From Macrococcoides bohemicum (GTDB lineage: Bacteria > Bacillota > Bacilli > Staphylococcales > Staphylococcaceae): a DNA stretch of 64,000 bases. A program made the position numbers and the translations under genes. The DNA lies in the NCBI RefSeq assembly GCF_003259675.1, contig NZ_PZJG01000001.1:646346-710345 (forward strand), given 5' to 3'. Under the pieces are notes generated by a model, which was not told the origin of the DNA, made no database searches, and saw only the letters and a program-made list of their open reading frames with translations. Positions 48,478 through 57,602 of the stretch are shown in pieces (the first letter of the stretch is position 1; the number at the start of each line of letters is the position of its first letter).

Positions 48478-50460
48478 TTATAAGTCTAGAATTTCTCTAA
48501 CAACGTTATCTACTGTAAATCCGTATTTCTCCATTACGAGTTCTCCTGGAGCACTTGCACCAAATTTATCTATACCAATTACTTTACCATCTAACCCAAC
48601 ATATTTATACCATGCAGCAGTGGCACCCATTTCAATTGCAACACGTTTCGTTAAATGTCTTGGCATTACTTCTTCTTTATAGTTATCATCCTGCAGATCA
48701 AATACACGTGTATTCGGTACTGAAACAACTTGTACACCTTTACCTTGTAGTTCTAGTGCTTTTGCTGCTTCAACAGCAAGTCCAACTTCTGAACCTGTCG
48801 CAATCAGTAAATATTCAGGTCTCTCTGATTGATAAACAACATAAGCACCTTTACGAACACCTTCTTCTAATACATCTTCAGATACATCTGTAACGGCTAG
48901 GTTCTGACGTGTTAATACTAACGCTGTAGGTACATCTTTTGATTCCAATGCAATCTTCCATGCGATGCGTGATTCATTACCATCTGCAGGGCGAATCACA
49001 TTTAAGTTAGGTATTGCTCGTAGTCCAGCTAATTGTTCAATTGGTTCATGTGTAGGACCATCTTCACCAACTGCAATGGAATCATGTGTAAATACATATG
49101 TTACAGGCAATCCCATTAATGCTGATAATCTAATAGCTGGTTTTAAATAGTCACTAAAGACGAAGAATGTCGCGCCGTATACTTTTAATCCACCGTGAGT
49201 AGCCATTCCGTTTAAAGCAGCACCCATTGCAAATTCTCTAACACCGAACCAAATATTTTTACCTTCTGGAGATTCTGCTGAGAAATCTGCTGTATCCTTA
49301 ACATTCGATTTATTTGATGATGCTAAGTCTGCAGACCCACCAAAAAATGATGGTACTGTTTTAGCGATTGCTTGAATCATATCACCAGAAGTACTTCTTG
49401 TAGCAGCAGATTTACCTATTTCATATTTTGGCAATTCTGTATCATAACCTTCTGGAAGTTCACCTTTAATCGCTAACTCTAATTGAGCTGCAAGTTCTGG
49501 TTGCTTTTCTTTATATTCAGCAAATTTTTTATTCCATGCATCCTCAGCTTCATTTGCACGTTTTAACATCGTTTCATTAAAGATGTCATATACAAATTGT
49601 GGTACTTCAAATTTTAAGTTTGCATCTAATCCATATGTTTCAAATGCTAAAATTCTCTCTTCATTACCAAGTGGCGCACCATGCACACCATTTGTTCCCT
49701 GACGGTTTGGTGAACCATATCCGATGATTGTCTTAACTTCAATAATTGAAGGTTTGTCTGAAGATTTTGCTTGTGTAATAGCTTTATCAATCGCTTCACA
49801 GTCATTACCGTCTTCAACTAAGATATGCTCCCAGCCATAAGCTTCAAAGCGACCTTTTACATCTTCAGAAAATGCTTTGTCAAGATCTCCATCTAAAGAA
49901 ATGTCATTTGAATCGTATAAAGCAATCAGTTTATTTAATTTAAGATGACCTGCTAAACTGGCAGCTTCATGCGAAATACCTTCCATTAAATCTCCATCTG
50001 AAACTAATGCATACGTATAATGATCCACGATGTCAATATCTTTGTTATACGTAGCAGCTAAATGCTTCTCTGCCATCGCAAAACCAACACTCATCGCAAA
50101 ACCTTGTCCTAATGGTCCAGTTGTAATTTCCACACCTTCAGTATGACGGAATTCCGGATGACCTGGTGTTTTAGAATCCCATTGTCTAAAGTTTTTCAGT
50201 TCCTCTAGTGCTAATCCACCTGAAACATGCAATAAAGAATATAGTAAGGCAGAGCCATGACCAGCAGAAAGTATAAATCTATCTCTATTAAAGAAATGCG
50301 TTGCGCTTGGATTAAAGTTCAGATGACGCGTCCATAATGTATAAGCAAATGGAGCAGCCCCCATCGGTAAACCAGGGTGACCAGAATTAGCAGCCTCAAT
50401 CTGATCGATACTTAATGCTCTAATCGTGTCAATTGCAAGTTGATCTTCTTTTGAAAACAT
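48478..50460 (-). CDS. tkt: Transketolase
   Basis: Thiamine-diphosphate enzyme of the non-oxidative pentose phosphate path; 660 residues, full length. TPP motif [24 protein letters not shown] segment (VSDGDLMEG...) is visible near 155-172, and the transketolase signature GxxDLxxSxxxx ([13 protein letters not shown]) near 375. The substrate-binding HGxxxPxG (HGAPLGNEE) and the C-terminal Rossmann-like domain are present. AAAGGAG precedes ATG. It lies between UPF0154 and DUF896 genes, as in S. aureus. Confidence 0.97.
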   Translation of the reverse strand: MFSKEDQLAIDTIRALSIDQIEAANSGHPGLPMGAAPFAYTLWTRHLNFNPSATHFFNRDRFILSAGHGSALLYSLLHVSGGLALEELKNFRQWDSKTPGHPEFRHTEGVEITTGPLGQGFAMSVGFAMAEKHLAATYNKDIDIVDHYTYALVSDGDLMEGISHEAASLAGHLKLNKLIALYDSNDISLDGDLDKAFSEDVKGRFEAYGWEHILVEDGNDCEAIDKAITQAKSSDKPSIIEVKTIIGYGSPNRQGTNGVHGAPLGNEERILAFETYGLDANLKFEVPQFVYDIFNETMLKRANEAEDAWNKKFAEYKEKQPELAAQLELAIKGELPEGYDTELPKYEIGKSAATRSTSGDMIQAIAKTVPSFFGGSADLASSNKSNVKDTADFSAESPEGKNIWFGVREFAMGAALNGMATHGGLKVYGATFFVFSDYLKPAIRLSALMGLPVTYVFTHDSIAVGEDGPTHEPIEQLAGLRAIPNLNVIRPADGNESRIAWKIALESKDVPTALVLTRQNLAVTDVSEDVLEEGVRKGAYVVYQSERPEYLLIATGSEVGLAVEAAKALELQGKGVQVVSVPNTRVFDLQDDNYKEEVMPRHLTKRVAIEMGATAAWYKYVGLDGKVIGIDKFGASAPGELVMEKYGFTVDNVVREILDL

Positions 50461-50536
50461 ATTTATTTCTCCTTTATTATGTATTTTATATTATTTAATA
50501 TACTGCTTAATTATTGTTAACTCAATTTCTTGATTT

Positions 50537-50773
50537 TTAATCTCTTAAATTATTGTTTCTTTGAATTACTTTCACTTTCTCAGGCGTAACATCGTTGCCT
50601 TCAGGATCGATTACCTTTGCGTTCTCTATCGTTTTCTGGAAGCTATTTCGAAAAGTCTGAAGATATTCTTTACGTAATAACGTTTGCTCTCTGCCTTCTT
50701 CTTCAGTTAAACCTTCATTCTTCTTTTTTCGTGCCAATTTATTTATTCTATTCATTTTTTCTTGTTCTAACAT
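50537..50773 (-). CDS. DUF896 family protein (YnzC-like)
   Basis: Small helical protein of 78 residues; the start at 50773 (MLEQEKMNRINKL) has AAGGA 8 bases upstream, which is better than the in-frame ATG at 50791. Conserved core INKLARKKKNEGLTEEEGREQ and the C-terminal DPEGNDVTPEKVKVIQ are typical of DUF896. In Bacillus members lie in the SOS yneA operon; here it is downstream of sosA on the same strand but behind a terminator. Function unknown. Confidence 0.9.
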   Translation of the reverse strand: MLEQEKMNRINKLARKKKNEGLTEEEGREQTLLRKEYLQTFRNSFQKTIENAKVIDPEGNDVTPEKVKVIQRNNNLRD

Positions 50774-50803
50774 ATCCTCATTCCTTTCCATTTAAAGATA
50801 CCA

Positions 50804-50840
50804 AAAAAAGCGCGTGAAACCAACTGGTCACACTCGCTTA
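50804..50840 (-). terminator. Terminator of sosA
   Basis: AAGCG(A)GTG / CAC(G)CGCTT imperfect stem followed by TTTTTTT on the minus strand. Confidence 0.75.
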
Positions 50841-50861
50841 AGTAAAAAATTATATGTACAT

Positions 50862-51083
50862 TTAATTTACAACACCTAAAACCTCTCCATTTTGCACTGG
50901 ATCATGTATCGTTTGTTCTGTATCATTACGAACATCTTTTTGTTCGCTTATTTGTTCTGTAATACCTGGTGAAGTCTGTTCATAAATATAATGAGATTGC
51001 GTCATATATAAAAGGCCGAAGACTGTAATTACAATAAATAATAGTAAATACATCATAAATTCCTTTGAAATAGTAACTGTCAT
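50862..51083 (-). CDS. sosA: SOS-induced cell division inhibitor SosA-like
   Basis: Small membrane protein of 73 residues: one N-terminal helix (MMYLLLFIVITVFGLLYMT) and an extracytoplasmic polar tail (YIYEQTSPGITEQISEQKD) ending VLGVVN. It is divergent from lexA, with three LexA-type boxes between, exactly the position and plan of S. aureus SosA, which stalls division after DNA damage. There is no LysM domain, unlike Bacillus YneA. Sequence identity to SosA outside the layout is modest, so the name rests on synteny and topology. Confidence 0.85.
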   Translation of the reverse strand: MTVTISKEFMMYLLLFIVITVFGLLYMTQSHYIYEQTSPGITEQISEQKDVRNDTEQTIHDPVQNGEVLGVVN

Positions 51084-51097
51084 AGTTAATTCCTCCT

Positions 51098-51169
51098 AGA
51101 ACATTTGTTTGTATTTATACAATAACAGAACGTTTGTTCTATGTCAATAAAAACACGAACAAATGTTTG
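51098..51169. promoter_or_regulatory. Three LexA boxes between sosA and lexA
   Basis: Near-palindromes AGAACATTTGTTTG (51098-51111), AGAACGTTTGTTCT (51127-51140) and CGAACAAATGTTTG (51156-51169), matching the Gram-positive consensus CGAACN4GTTCG. They start exactly 29 bases apart. The first is near the sosA RBS and the third near lexA, so both genes should be LexA-repressed. Confidence 0.9.
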
Positions 51170-51228
51170 TTACATGCGAACGTATATGCTATAATACAAA
51201 TAACACCAATGCTAAGGAGTGTTTATAA

Positions 51229-51846
51229 ATGAGAGAACTAACTAAAAGGCAAGAAGAAATATATGAATATTTGAAACATGTTGTATCAACTAAAGGATAT
51301 CCACCTAGTGTTCGAGAGATTGGAGAAGCGGTAGGTTTGGCTTCATCTTCAACAGTTCATGGACATCTTTCTCGATTAGAAGAAAAAGGATATATTAAAA
51401 GAGACCCAACTAAGCCACGAGCGATAGAAATTGTACAGGATGAAACGCCTGCTGATTATTCAGAAACAATTCATGTTCCGGTTATCGGTAAAGTAACTGC
51501 AGGTGTTCCTATTACTGCGATAGAGAACGTGGAAGAATATTTTCCCTTACCTGCTCACTTTACAAGTAGTCATAATAGTGACATCTTTATTTTAGATGTT
51601 GTAGGTGAAAGTATGATAGAAGCCGGCATATATGATAAAGATAAAGTGATTGTTAGAAGACAGTCTATTGCAGAGAACGGCGATATTATTGTGGCTATGA
51701 CTGAAGAAGACGAAGCAACTGTTAAAAGATTCTATAAAGAAAATAATCGTTATCGATTACAACCAGAAAATAGTTCTATGGATCCAATCTATTTAGATTC
51801 TGTAACTGTTTTAGGAAAAGTAGTTGGATTGTTTAGAGAATTTTAA
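51229..51846 (+). CDS. lexA: SOS repressor LexA
   Basis: Repressor of 205 residues that self-cleaves with RecA* and derepresses DNA repair genes. The N-terminal winged helix includes [20 protein letters not shown] (about 25-44). The cleavage site is Ala91-Gly92 (VTAGVPI), and the Ser/Lys dyad is Ser128 ([10 protein letters not shown]) and Lys166 (DEATVKRF). AGGAG precedes ATG with about 9 bases. It shares the boxes at 51098-51169 with sosA, so it is autoregulated. Confidence 0.97.
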   Translation: MRELTKRQEEIYEYLKHVVSTKGYPPSVREIGEAVGLASSSTVHGHLSRLEEKGYIKRDPTKPRAIEIVQDETPADYSETIHVPVIGKVTAGVPITAIENVEEYFPLPAHFTSSHNSDIFILDVVGESMIEAGIYDKDKVIVRRQSIAENGDIIVAMTEEDEATVKRFYKENNRYRLQPENSSMDPIYLDSVTVLGKVVGLFREF

Positions 51847-51888
51847 AAAACTAAGAGCGAATGACTATAGTCATTCGCTCTTAGTTTT
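51846..51888 (+). terminator. Terminator of lexA
   Basis: Long stem AACTAAGAGCGAATGACTA / TAGTCATTCGCTCTTAGTT followed by TT; very stable. Confidence 0.85.
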
Positions 51889-51932
51889 GTTTATATTTGT
51901 TAAAACATTTGAATAATGATTTTCTATTAAGA

Positions 51933-52001
51933 TTACTTACGTCCAATGATTTCTTTTACTTGTTCTAATATGTCTTTATGTTCTTTTGCTTTTGTTTCCA
52001 T
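51933..52001 (-). CDS. Possible 22-residue peptide
   Basis: Frame METKAKEHKDILEQVKEIIGRK with AAGGGGA upstream of its ATG at 52001. The peptide is an amphipathic, highly charged helix without a membrane segment. It is downstream of lexA in opposite orientation. Many such short frames occur by chance; support is only the RBS-like sequence and codon make-up. The remainder of the 51889-52253 gap is AT-rich with no other feature I can support. Confidence 0.3.
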   Translation of the reverse strand: METKAKEHKDILEQVKEIIGRK

Positions 52002-52253
52002 CGTACTATCCCCTTATCTCATTCTTATAATGAATATTCATTACAAAAGGTTTACTTAGAAAATATACCCAAAATGAAAAGAATCAAACATCGATGTATT
52101 GCTTTTTTATACAGGAAGTAACAATTTGTATATACTTATCTACTAATATTTCACAACAAATATTAAAAATATACAAATATATCACTTTTTCGCTTCAGAA
52201 AATTTTATAACTTTCCTCATGCTTGATATAATAAAAGTAAGGAGGCGAATGAC

Positions 52254-52463
52254 ATGCAAAGAAAATTAGCACGTTCTACAACTGATAGATACTTAGCTGG
52301 CGTTTTAGGTGGTTTTGCTGAATATTTAAACATGGATTCAACACTACTCCGTGTTATCTTTATTCTTGTTTCATTCTTAACTGTGCATATCCCAACATTT
52401 ACAATCTATCTTATTCTTGCACTATTTATGCCAAAAGACGTTGATGTTATTGATCGTTACTGA
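52254..52463 (+). CDS. PspC domain protein
   Basis: Small membrane protein of 69 residues: the PspC core KLARSTTDRYLAGVLGGFAEYLNMD, then hydrophobic helix TLLRVIFILVSFLTV and a second hydrophobic segment FTIYLILALFMPKD. Members sense envelope stress. The RBS AAGGAGG precedes ATG. It is monocistronic; no LiaFSR genes are adjacent. Confidence 0.92.
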   Translation: MQRKLARSTTDRYLAGVLGGFAEYLNMDSTLLRVIFILVSFLTVHIPTFTIYLILALFMPKDVDVIDRY

Positions 52464-52485
52464 TTAAATATTTATTAAATTAAAC

Positions 52486-52533
52486 AAAGCTTAAGACAAT
52501 GTGTATATTCACATGTCTTAAGCTTTTATTTTT
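52486..52533 (+). terminator. Terminator of the PspC gene
   Basis: AAAGCTTAAGACA / TGTCTTAAGCTTT stem, followed by TATTTTTG. Confidence 0.8.
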
Positions 52534-52549
52534 GTGTTCCTATTGATAT

Positions 52550-52705
52550 TTACTTCCTCTTATTTAATATCGCCACAGCCCCAAATCCTAATACGAGTAA
52601 TAATATTGTTAACTTATCATCAATAATCATTAGGCCATAACGACATATGAATAAAATGAAAGCATAAATAAACAAAACGAGTATCTTGATGTAATAATTA
52701 GACAT
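52550..52705 (-). CDS. Small two-helix membrane protein, 51 residues
   Basis: Frame MSNYYIKILVLFIYAFILFI... with AAGGG about 5 bases before ATG. It has two hydrophobic segments (KILVLFIYAFILFICRYGLM and LTILLLVLGFGAVAIL) joined by a short loop (IDDK) and a basic end (NKRK). This regular design makes it a likely real gene although it is short. No family recognised; PspC or ZinT neighbours are not obviously related. Confidence 0.6.
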   Translation of the reverse strand: MSNYYIKILVLFIYAFILFICRYGLMIIDDKLTILLLVLGFGAVAILNKRK

Positions 52706-52828
52706 TTCAACCCTTCTTTACTATATTATATGTTGTTCATCATACCATCTTTTCATAATTTAATTAACTTTTTGTTTAAATAGTAATAATTCCTATTTAC
52801 AATTATATTGCTTTGCTTTAGTATTGAA

Positions 52829-52843
52829 TCGTAATGATTACGA
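52829..52843 (+). promoter_or_regulatory. Zur-type box upstream of zinT-like gene
   Basis: Perfect dyad TCGTAATGATTACGA just before the RBS, matching the low-GC Gram-positive Zur consensus core. Implies repression when zinc is sufficient. Confidence 0.85.
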
Positions 52844-52857
52844 AAAGGAGAAATATT

Positions 52858-53634
52858 ATGAAGCTAAGTATGTTAAAAGGTTTAGGAATCTTATCATTAG
52901 GCGTATTATTAGTAGGTTGTCAGGATGCTAACACTGAAAATGATAAAGAGCAAGAACATAAAACTGAGACAACTTCTAACTTAACGAATGAGAAAACGAC
53001 TTCAAAAGAGCATGCACATGATCATGAAAAAGAACAAAGCGAACATGCTCATGATCACGGTCATTCACATGGTGGTCACGAAATGACGAAAGAAGAAGAG
53101 AATATTTATAAGGGTATATTTAAGGATGAGCAAGTAAAAGATCGTCCATTAACAGATTGGGAAGGTGATTGGCAATCCGTATACCCTTATTTAAAAGATG
53201 GTACTTTAGATGAAGTTTTCGAACATAAAGCAGAAGAGGATGATTCAAAATCAGCTAAGGAATATAAAGCATATTATACAACAGGCTATAAGACTGATGT
53301 AACACGAATTAACATCGGTGAAAAAGCTATATCATTTTACAAAGGAAAAGAAAAATCGACTGCGGAATACACATACGATGGTAAAGAAATTTTAAACTAT
53401 GAAGCAGGCAACCGCGGTGTACGGTTTATCTTTGAAAAAGTGAGCGGTGATGATGCTGCACCACAATTTATACAATTTAGCGACCACATTATCGCACCTG
53501 AAAAAGCATTACACTATCATATATATATGGGTAATAATCGTGCACAGTTACTAAAAGAAATGGAAAATTGGCCAACATATTATCCAAGTGATTTAAAAGG
53601 CGAAGAAGTAAAAGAAGAAATGTTAGCTCATTAG
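52858..53634 (+). CDS. ZinT/YodA-family zinc-binding lipoprotein
   Basis: Surface lipoprotein with a 258-residue precursor; start at 52858 (AAAGGAG 6-8 bases upstream) rather than 52834, which would lie across the Zur box. The lipobox is LLVGCQD. A His/Asp/Glu-rich stretch follows (HAHDHEKEQSEHAHDHGHSH), then a ZinT domain (LTDWEGDWQSVYPYLKDGTL, then TDVTRINIGEKAISFY, ending IQFSDHIIAPEKALHYHIY). In streptococcal AdcA this domain is fused to a ZnuA-like domain; here it is a separate gene. It should deliver Zn to the importer. Confidence 0.9.
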   Translation: MKLSMLKGLGILSLGVLLVGCQDANTENDKEQEHKTETTSNLTNEKTTSKEHAHDHEKEQSEHAHDHGHSHGGHEMTKEEENIYKGIFKDEQVKDRPLTDWEGDWQSVYPYLKDGTLDEVFEHKAEEDDSKSAKEYKAYYTTGYKTDVTRINIGEKAISFYKGKEKSTAEYTYDGKEILNYEAGNRGVRFIFEKVSGDDAAPQFIQFSDHIIAPEKALHYHIYMGNNRAQLLKEMENWPTYYPSDLKGEEVKEEMLAH

Positions 53635-53635
53635 T

Positions 53636-53678
53636 AAAAACCAGAAACTTATCATTTTATGATAAGTTCCTGGTTTTT
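53636..53678 (+). terminator. Terminator of the ZinT gene
   Basis: AAAACCAG(A)AACTTATCA / TGATAAGTTCCTGGTTTT stem. Convergent gene stops in it, and a T-run follows. Confidence 0.8.
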
Positions 53679-53928
53679 AATTTGCTATCCAGAAGTTGAA
53701 TGTATGCATTGAAATAATTAATATCACAATTACGACATTTAATCCAACAAATAACTTTCTATGTTTTACATTACCAAATAAAGCACTCATATATAATCCA
53801 AGTAAGGTTGTAACATACAAAAGCATCTGTACGTATAAATTTAACTGACCTCTTCCATGAATAAATGGTATAAATATCAATAAAAGTGAACTCATTAATA
53901 ATAATAATATTACGATAAAACGATACAT
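53677..53928 (-). CDS. Hypothetical three-helix membrane protein
   Basis: Protein of 83 residues with three hydrophobic segments (FIVILLLLMSSLLLIFIPFI, MLLYVTTLLGLYMSALFG, GLNVVIVILIISMHTFNF) and little loop sequence. AGGTA lies near ATG (weak RBS). I do not recognise the family. It is transcribed toward the ZinT terminator and lies downstream of a VOC gene on the same strand with 20 bases between. Confidence 0.65.
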   Translation of the reverse strand: MYRFIVILLLLMSSLLLIFIPFIHGRGQLNLYVQMLLYVTTLLGLYMSALFGNVKHRKLFVGLNVVIVILIISMHTFNFWIAN

Positions 53929-53948
53929 AATAATTCCTACCTTTATTT

Positions 53949-54329
53949 CTACATTACGATAACATTGAATAAATGATCATCTAAATCTGCAAACATTATG
54001 CCATAATAACCATTTTTCTTACCTGGAGGACTTAATACTTTCCCTCCATTTTGTGCTATTAAATTTGCTAATTCATCAACTGCTTCAATACTCTCCATAT
54101 CAAAAGAAATGATCGTTTCGGGATAATCAGAGCTTCTTCTACTTTCACGTCCCATAAAACCTTCCAGTATATCTTTTCTAAATAAACAAATTACTTGCTT
54201 TCCAACCATTATTCCAGCTAATGTATCATCATTAGAACGTTCTTCATTAATCTCAAAACCAATATTTCTAAAAAATTCAGTTGATTCTTTTACATTTGCA
54301 ACAGGTAAATTAATCCAGTATGATTTCAT
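53949..54329 (-). CDS. VOC family protein
   Basis: Protein of 126 residues with the two paired VOC modules: SYWINLPVANVKESTEFFRNIGFE at the start, and NGGKVLSPPGKKNGYYGIMFADLDDHLFNVIVM at the end. The ending DLDDHLFNV is typical of the extradiol-dioxygenase-like/PhnB group. Substrate unknown. GGGAG lies 8 bases before ATG. Confidence 0.82.
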   Translation of the reverse strand: MKSYWINLPVANVKESTEFFRNIGFEINEERSNDDTLAGIMVGKQVICLFRKDILEGFMGRESRRSSDYPETIISFDMESIEAVDELANLIAQNGGKVLSPPGKKNGYYGIMFADLDDHLFNVIVM

Positions 54330-54349
54330 TTATTCTCCCTTTGCGCTTA

Positions 54350-54766
54350 TTATTTATGTAAATTAATTAGTGGCACACTTGATTTTATCACTTGATTTGA
54401 AACAATTAAATGTTTTAACTCTTCTGCGATATCAAGTTGATCTAAATAGTCAAAGTCTAACCAGGCATATGGTGCGCGAACTTTAAATTCTTGTTTATTT
54501 TTAGCATTAAATACAAACGCTGTATCATTAGCCATCGTTTTCGAGAACCATGTCTTAAATTCTTTTTTCTCTTCAACGACAAACAATATCCCTCCAACTT
54601 TAATATCGTGGTTTAATTTACGTGCAAATTGTTCTGCAGTGCCCTTAATTGTTGATTGTCCGGATTTTACCACACTTGGTAATTTCATTTGTTTATTTCC
54701 GAAATCCTGTACTAATATTTTGTCTTCAGTTGTTATCAATAATGAAGCAGATATTTTTTCTTTCAT
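54350..54766 (-). CDS. Nudix-like protein lacking the Nudix box
   Basis: Protein of 138 residues. Its strand pattern (KISASLLITTEDKILVQDFG, QMKLPSVVKSGQSTIKGTAE, then IKVGGILFVVEEKKEF) is like a Nudix fold, but the box region reads KSGQSTIKGTAEQFARKLNH and lacks the REXXEE metal-binding set. It is probably catalytically inactive or a divergent fold. Fold assignment is my inference; no function. Confidence 0.5.
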   Translation of the reverse strand: MKEKISASLLITTEDKILVQDFGNKQMKLPSVVKSGQSTIKGTAEQFARKLNHDIKVGGILFVVEEKKEFKTWFSKTMANDTAFVFNAKNKQEFKVRAPYAWLDFDYLDQLDIAEELKHLIVSNQVIKSSVPLINLHK

Positions 54767-54797
54767 TTGAAACTCCTTTTTAAAATTAATTATGTTC

Positions 54798-55808
54798 TTA
54801 CTTATATTGCGTAATATAGTTTTCTACATAGAATGGTTGATTATTGTCGTTGAATGCTACTCCTACGCCTAAATTCATATAATCCTGTTTCAGAATATTT
54901 TTTCTATGACCTATACTATTCATCAATCCATGATGCGCTTCAATGGGTGAAACTTGACCGTATGCTATATTTTCACCAGCTACGCTATAATTTAAATTTG
55001 CCTTTTTAATACGGTCAAATGGTGTTTCATTCTGCTTATTTGTATGACTGAAATAATGATGTTCAGCCATATCTTTAGCATGTGTATTAGCAACTTTAGC
55101 AATTTCAGGAAACACATTAAGTATTTGCTTACCAAACATTTTTCTTGTCGAATTTGTTAACTCAAAGTGTAACCTCGCATAATCCTTTTCTAAATTGTCA
55201 TTTGGATAAGCATAATAATTTTTCTTTAACTGATCAATTGACTTATTAATAATTTTTATTCCACTTACTGTATTATTACGATACTTATCATAATAAATTG
55301 TAACAAAGTACTGTCCATCCTGATAAATCGCACTTTCTTTATTGTCTAAAGCAAGTTGATAATCTTTACCTTGAAAAACTTCCAACGGCTGACCTAGTTT
55401 TTTCTCAACATTTTCGCGTGTCAAACCGTACTTTAAACCTTTATCAGTTACTACCATATTCTGATTGGAATAGACACCACTCACCTTACCATTTAAATAC
55501 ATAACCAACATAAAGTCATCATAATCTCTATGATAGACCGTCCAGTACTGTTGATATTCATTTAACAATTGCTCATGCGGCTCACCTAAAATACGGTTAA
55601 CTTGTGATTGGGTCATCCCCATTTTAATTTTGCCGACATTCATATTTTTTGCTTTTTCCGGTTTCTCTGTAAGTAAATGATTATCTTTAATCAATGCACG
55701 TAATTCAGACTTCATATTCATAATGATTTTATCAGGTAATTGAAGAAAGCTAAGCGGAAATAAAAGTATAAATAAAATTACTAGGCAAAATGACAATATT
55801 TGCTTCAT
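54798..55808 (-). CDS. CAP (SCP/PR-1) domain protein with CAP-associated N-domain
   Basis: Exported or membrane-anchored protein of 336 residues: N-terminal hydrophobic segment ILSFCLVILFILLFPLSF, then the CAP-associated domain (GKIKMGMTQSQVNRILGEPHE, GLTRENVEKKLGQPLEV; two repeats), then the CAP domain from about 215 (HAKDMAEHHYFSHTNKQNETPFDRI, AGENIAYGQV, HGLMNSIGHRKNIL). Such proteins in staphylococci are secreted with unknown roles. The SCP histidine and glutamate sites look intact. Confidence 0.9.
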   Translation of the reverse strand: MKQILSFCLVILFILLFPLSFLQLPDKIIMNMKSELRALIKDNHLLTEKPEKAKNMNVGKIKMGMTQSQVNRILGEPHEQLLNEYQQYWTVYHRDYDDFMLVMYLNGKVSGVYSNQNMVVTDKGLKYGLTRENVEKKLGQPLEVFQGKDYQLALDNKESAIYQDGQYFVTIYYDKYRNNTVSGIKIINKSIDQLKKNYYAYPNDNLEKDYARLHFELTNSTRKMFGKQILNVFPEIAKVANTHAKDMAEHHYFSHTNKQNETPFDRIKKANLNYSVAGENIAYGQVSPIEAHHGLMNSIGHRKNILKQDYMNLGVGVAFNDNNQPFYVENYITQYK

Positions 55809-55819
55809 GTAACACCTCT

Positions 55820-55852
55820 AAAAATTAAAAACATACACAGCGTGTATGTTTC
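55820..55852 (-). terminator. Terminator of guaC
   Basis: AAACATACAC / GTGTATGTTT hairpin with TTTAATTTTT on the minus strand. Confidence 0.75.
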
Positions 55853-55891
55853 TAATTATATCAAATTTAATTCTTTTTCTGTACGAATTGC

Positions 55892-56875
55892 TTAATAATC
55901 TGTATCTCCATTAAATATAGAGTTTCTCACAATAACATAATCTACCGTTGTTATTGCTTTAAGGTCTTTTCCACCTGCGTATGAAATGGATGATTGTAAA
56001 TCCTGTTCCATTTCTATGAGTTTCTCTTTTAAGGAACCTTTATGTTCAACGAATAGCTTTTTACCTTCGACATTTTTACGAATGCCCTTTTGAAATTCTG
56101 ATGCACTACCAAAATATTCTTTATAGTGTTTACCATCTTTTTCAATCGTTTCACCTGGTGATTCTTCATGCGCCGCAAGTAATGACCCAATCATCACCAT
56201 AGAAGCACCAAAACGAATCGATTTAGCGATGTCGCCATGTGTACGAATGCCACCATCGGCAATTAATGGTTTACGCGCAGCTTTTGAACATAATCTTAAT
56301 GCTGCAAGTTGCCATCCACCTGTTCCGAAGCCAGTTTTTATCTTTGTAATGCACACACGACCTGGTCCAATACCAACTTTAGTAGCATCTGCACCTGCAT
56401 TTTCAAGTTCCCGAACTGCTTCTGGTGTACCAACGTTACCTGCAATTAAGAAAGTTTCCGGAATCAATCTTTTAATATGATGAATCATTTCAATCACCTG
56501 ATCAGAATGACCATGTGCAATATCAATTGTGATATATTCAGGTACAATATTTTCATTGGCCAGTGTTTTAATAAAATCATATTCAGATGATTTTACACCT
56601 ACAGAAATCGATGCATATAAACCTTTTTCGTGCATATTTTTGATAAATGGTAATCTTGCTGCTTCATCAAATCGATGCATAATATAAAAATAGCCATTTT
56701 GTGCAAACTTCTCAGCAAGTTCTTCATTGATAACTGTCTGCATATTTGCCGGTACAACTGGAATTCGAAAACGTAATGGACCAAACTGAATTGATGTATC
56801 GCATTCAGAACGACTTTTTACGATACATTTATTAGGTATAAGTTGAATATCTTCATAATCAAATACATCCTGCAT
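55892..56875 (-). CDS. guaC: GMP reductase
   Basis: NADPH-dependent conversion of GMP to IMP in purine salvage. The 327-residue protein lacks the CBS domains of IMP dehydrogenase. The catalytic loop [15 protein letters not shown] has Cys175, and the phosphate-binding [14 protein letters not shown] and [18 protein letters not shown] blocks are typical of GuaC. AGAGG precedes ATG at about 9 bases. It is monocistronic and I see no purine-riboswitch structure in the leader. Confidence 0.95.
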   Translation of the reverse strand: MQDVFDYEDIQLIPNKCIVKSRSECDTSIQFGPLRFRIPVVPANMQTVINEELAEKFAQNGYFYIMHRFDEAARLPFIKNMHEKGLYASISVGVKSSEYDFIKTLANENIVPEYITIDIAHGHSDQVIEMIHHIKRLIPETFLIAGNVGTPEAVRELENAGADATKVGIGPGRVCITKIKTGFGTGGWQLAALRLCSKAARKPLIADGGIRTHGDIAKSIRFGASMVMIGSLLAAHEESPGETIEKDGKHYKEYFGSASEFQKGIRKNVEGKKLFVEHKGSLKEKLIEMEQDLQSSISYAGGKDLKAITTVDYVIVRNSIFNGDTDY

Positions 56876-57007
56876 AGATAAAACCTCTAATCATTTGTTA
56901 TATTTTGTGAATAATATAGAATTTTTCATTAATAAAATTTTTTTGTTGTCATTTATCCAATAGAAACTTTACTACTGTTTAGAATAAAAGTAAAGATATA
57001 TATAATG

Positions 57008-57042
57008 AAAAGACGAATGAATTAAATTAACTCATACGTCTT
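57008..57042 (-). terminator. Terminator of rpsN
   Basis: AAAGACG(A)ATGA / TCAT(A)CGTCTTT stem, followed on the minus strand by TTCATT. Confidence 0.65.
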
Positions 57043-57061
57043 TCTTCTTATTTTATATTAA

Positions 57062-57331
57062 TTACCAGCTCGCTTTTTTCACGCCTGGAATTTGTCCTTT
57101 ATGCGCTAGTTCTCGAAAAGCTATTCTAGATAATCCGAATTTACGATAAACACTTCTCGGTCTTCCAGTTACTTGGCAACGTGTAGTAAGTCTAGAAGGT
57201 GCTGAGTCTCTTGGTAATTTTTGAAGACCTTCGTAATCTCCTGCTGCTTTTAATGCTTCTCTTTTCCCTCTGTAATGTTCTACTAATGCTTGTCTTTTAG
57301 CTTCTTTTGCAATTTTTGATTTTTTAGCCAT
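57062..57331 (-). CDS. rpsN: 30S ribosomal protein S14, zinc-independent paralogue
   Basis: Small-subunit protein of 89 residues. It is the long C-minus form of S14: it lacks the CxxC-X12-CxxC zinc ribbon of the short rpsZ form (only one Cys, [12 protein letters not shown]). Such paralogues replace the zinc form during zinc starvation and free its zinc. A Zur-type box 160 bases upstream (57490-57504) and a decayed CobW remnant between fit this regulation. The GGAGA RBS lies 6 bases before ATG. It is in the usual downstream position of a Zur-controlled unit. Confidence 0.93.
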   Translation of the reverse strand: MAKKSKIAKEAKRQALVEHYRGKREALKAAGDYEGLQKLPRDSAPSRLTTRCQVTGRPRSVYRKFGLSRIAFRELAHKGQIPGVKKASW

Positions 57332-57364
57332 AATTTCTCCTTTAGTTTATATTTTTCTGATTTG

Positions 57365-57475
57365 CTATCCATAAGGATCAACAAAACTTTCCCACGCTTC
57401 ATCAATTTCATTCGTTTTTATTAAACATGCATCAAGTTCTGCTGTTATTTTTTCATGTTCTAAATCTATCCAAAT
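57365..57475 (-). pseudogene. Remnant of a CobW/YciC-type zinc chaperone (C-terminus)
   Basis: On the minus strand an open stretch reads IWIDLEHEKITAELDACLIK and ends EAWESFVDPYG with TAG at 57365. This matches the last 36 or so residues of CobW C-terminal-domain proteins such as YciC/ZagA. An in-frame TAA precedes it, and no start or GTPase domain is present. It lies between a Zur box and rpsN, so an internal deletion probably fused the promoter region to the gene end. Confidence 0.6.
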
Positions 57476-57481
57476 TTACAT

Positions 57482-57512
57482 CTCATCAATCGTAATTGTT
57501 ACGATTAATGAG
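57482..57512. promoter_or_regulatory. Zur-type box upstream of rpsN unit
   Basis: Core TCGTAATTGTTACGA (57490-57504) within an extended near-palindrome CTCAT...ATGAG (57482-57512). Same class as the boxes at 52829 and 58564. Confidence 0.85.
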
Positions 57513-57540
57513 ATAGCATACCATTTTATACAAGTAAAAC

Positions 57541-57577
57541 AAAAATTTGAGTTCGCTTATTCCGAACTCAAATTTTT
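57541..57577. terminator. Terminator of znuA-like gene
   Basis: AATTTGAGTTCG / CGAACTCAAATT hairpin with T-runs in both directions. Confidence 0.85.
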
Positions 57578-57602
57578 ATCTCTGACATACATTATAATTC
57601 TT

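Noticed and set aside
51177..51190. Possible fourth LexA box CGAACGTATATGCT
   Set aside because: Only the left half fits CGAAC; the right half does not match GTTCG and it breaks the 29-base spacing.
56876..57061. Purine riboswitch before guaC
   Set aside because: No three-way junction pattern with the conserved loops could be seen.
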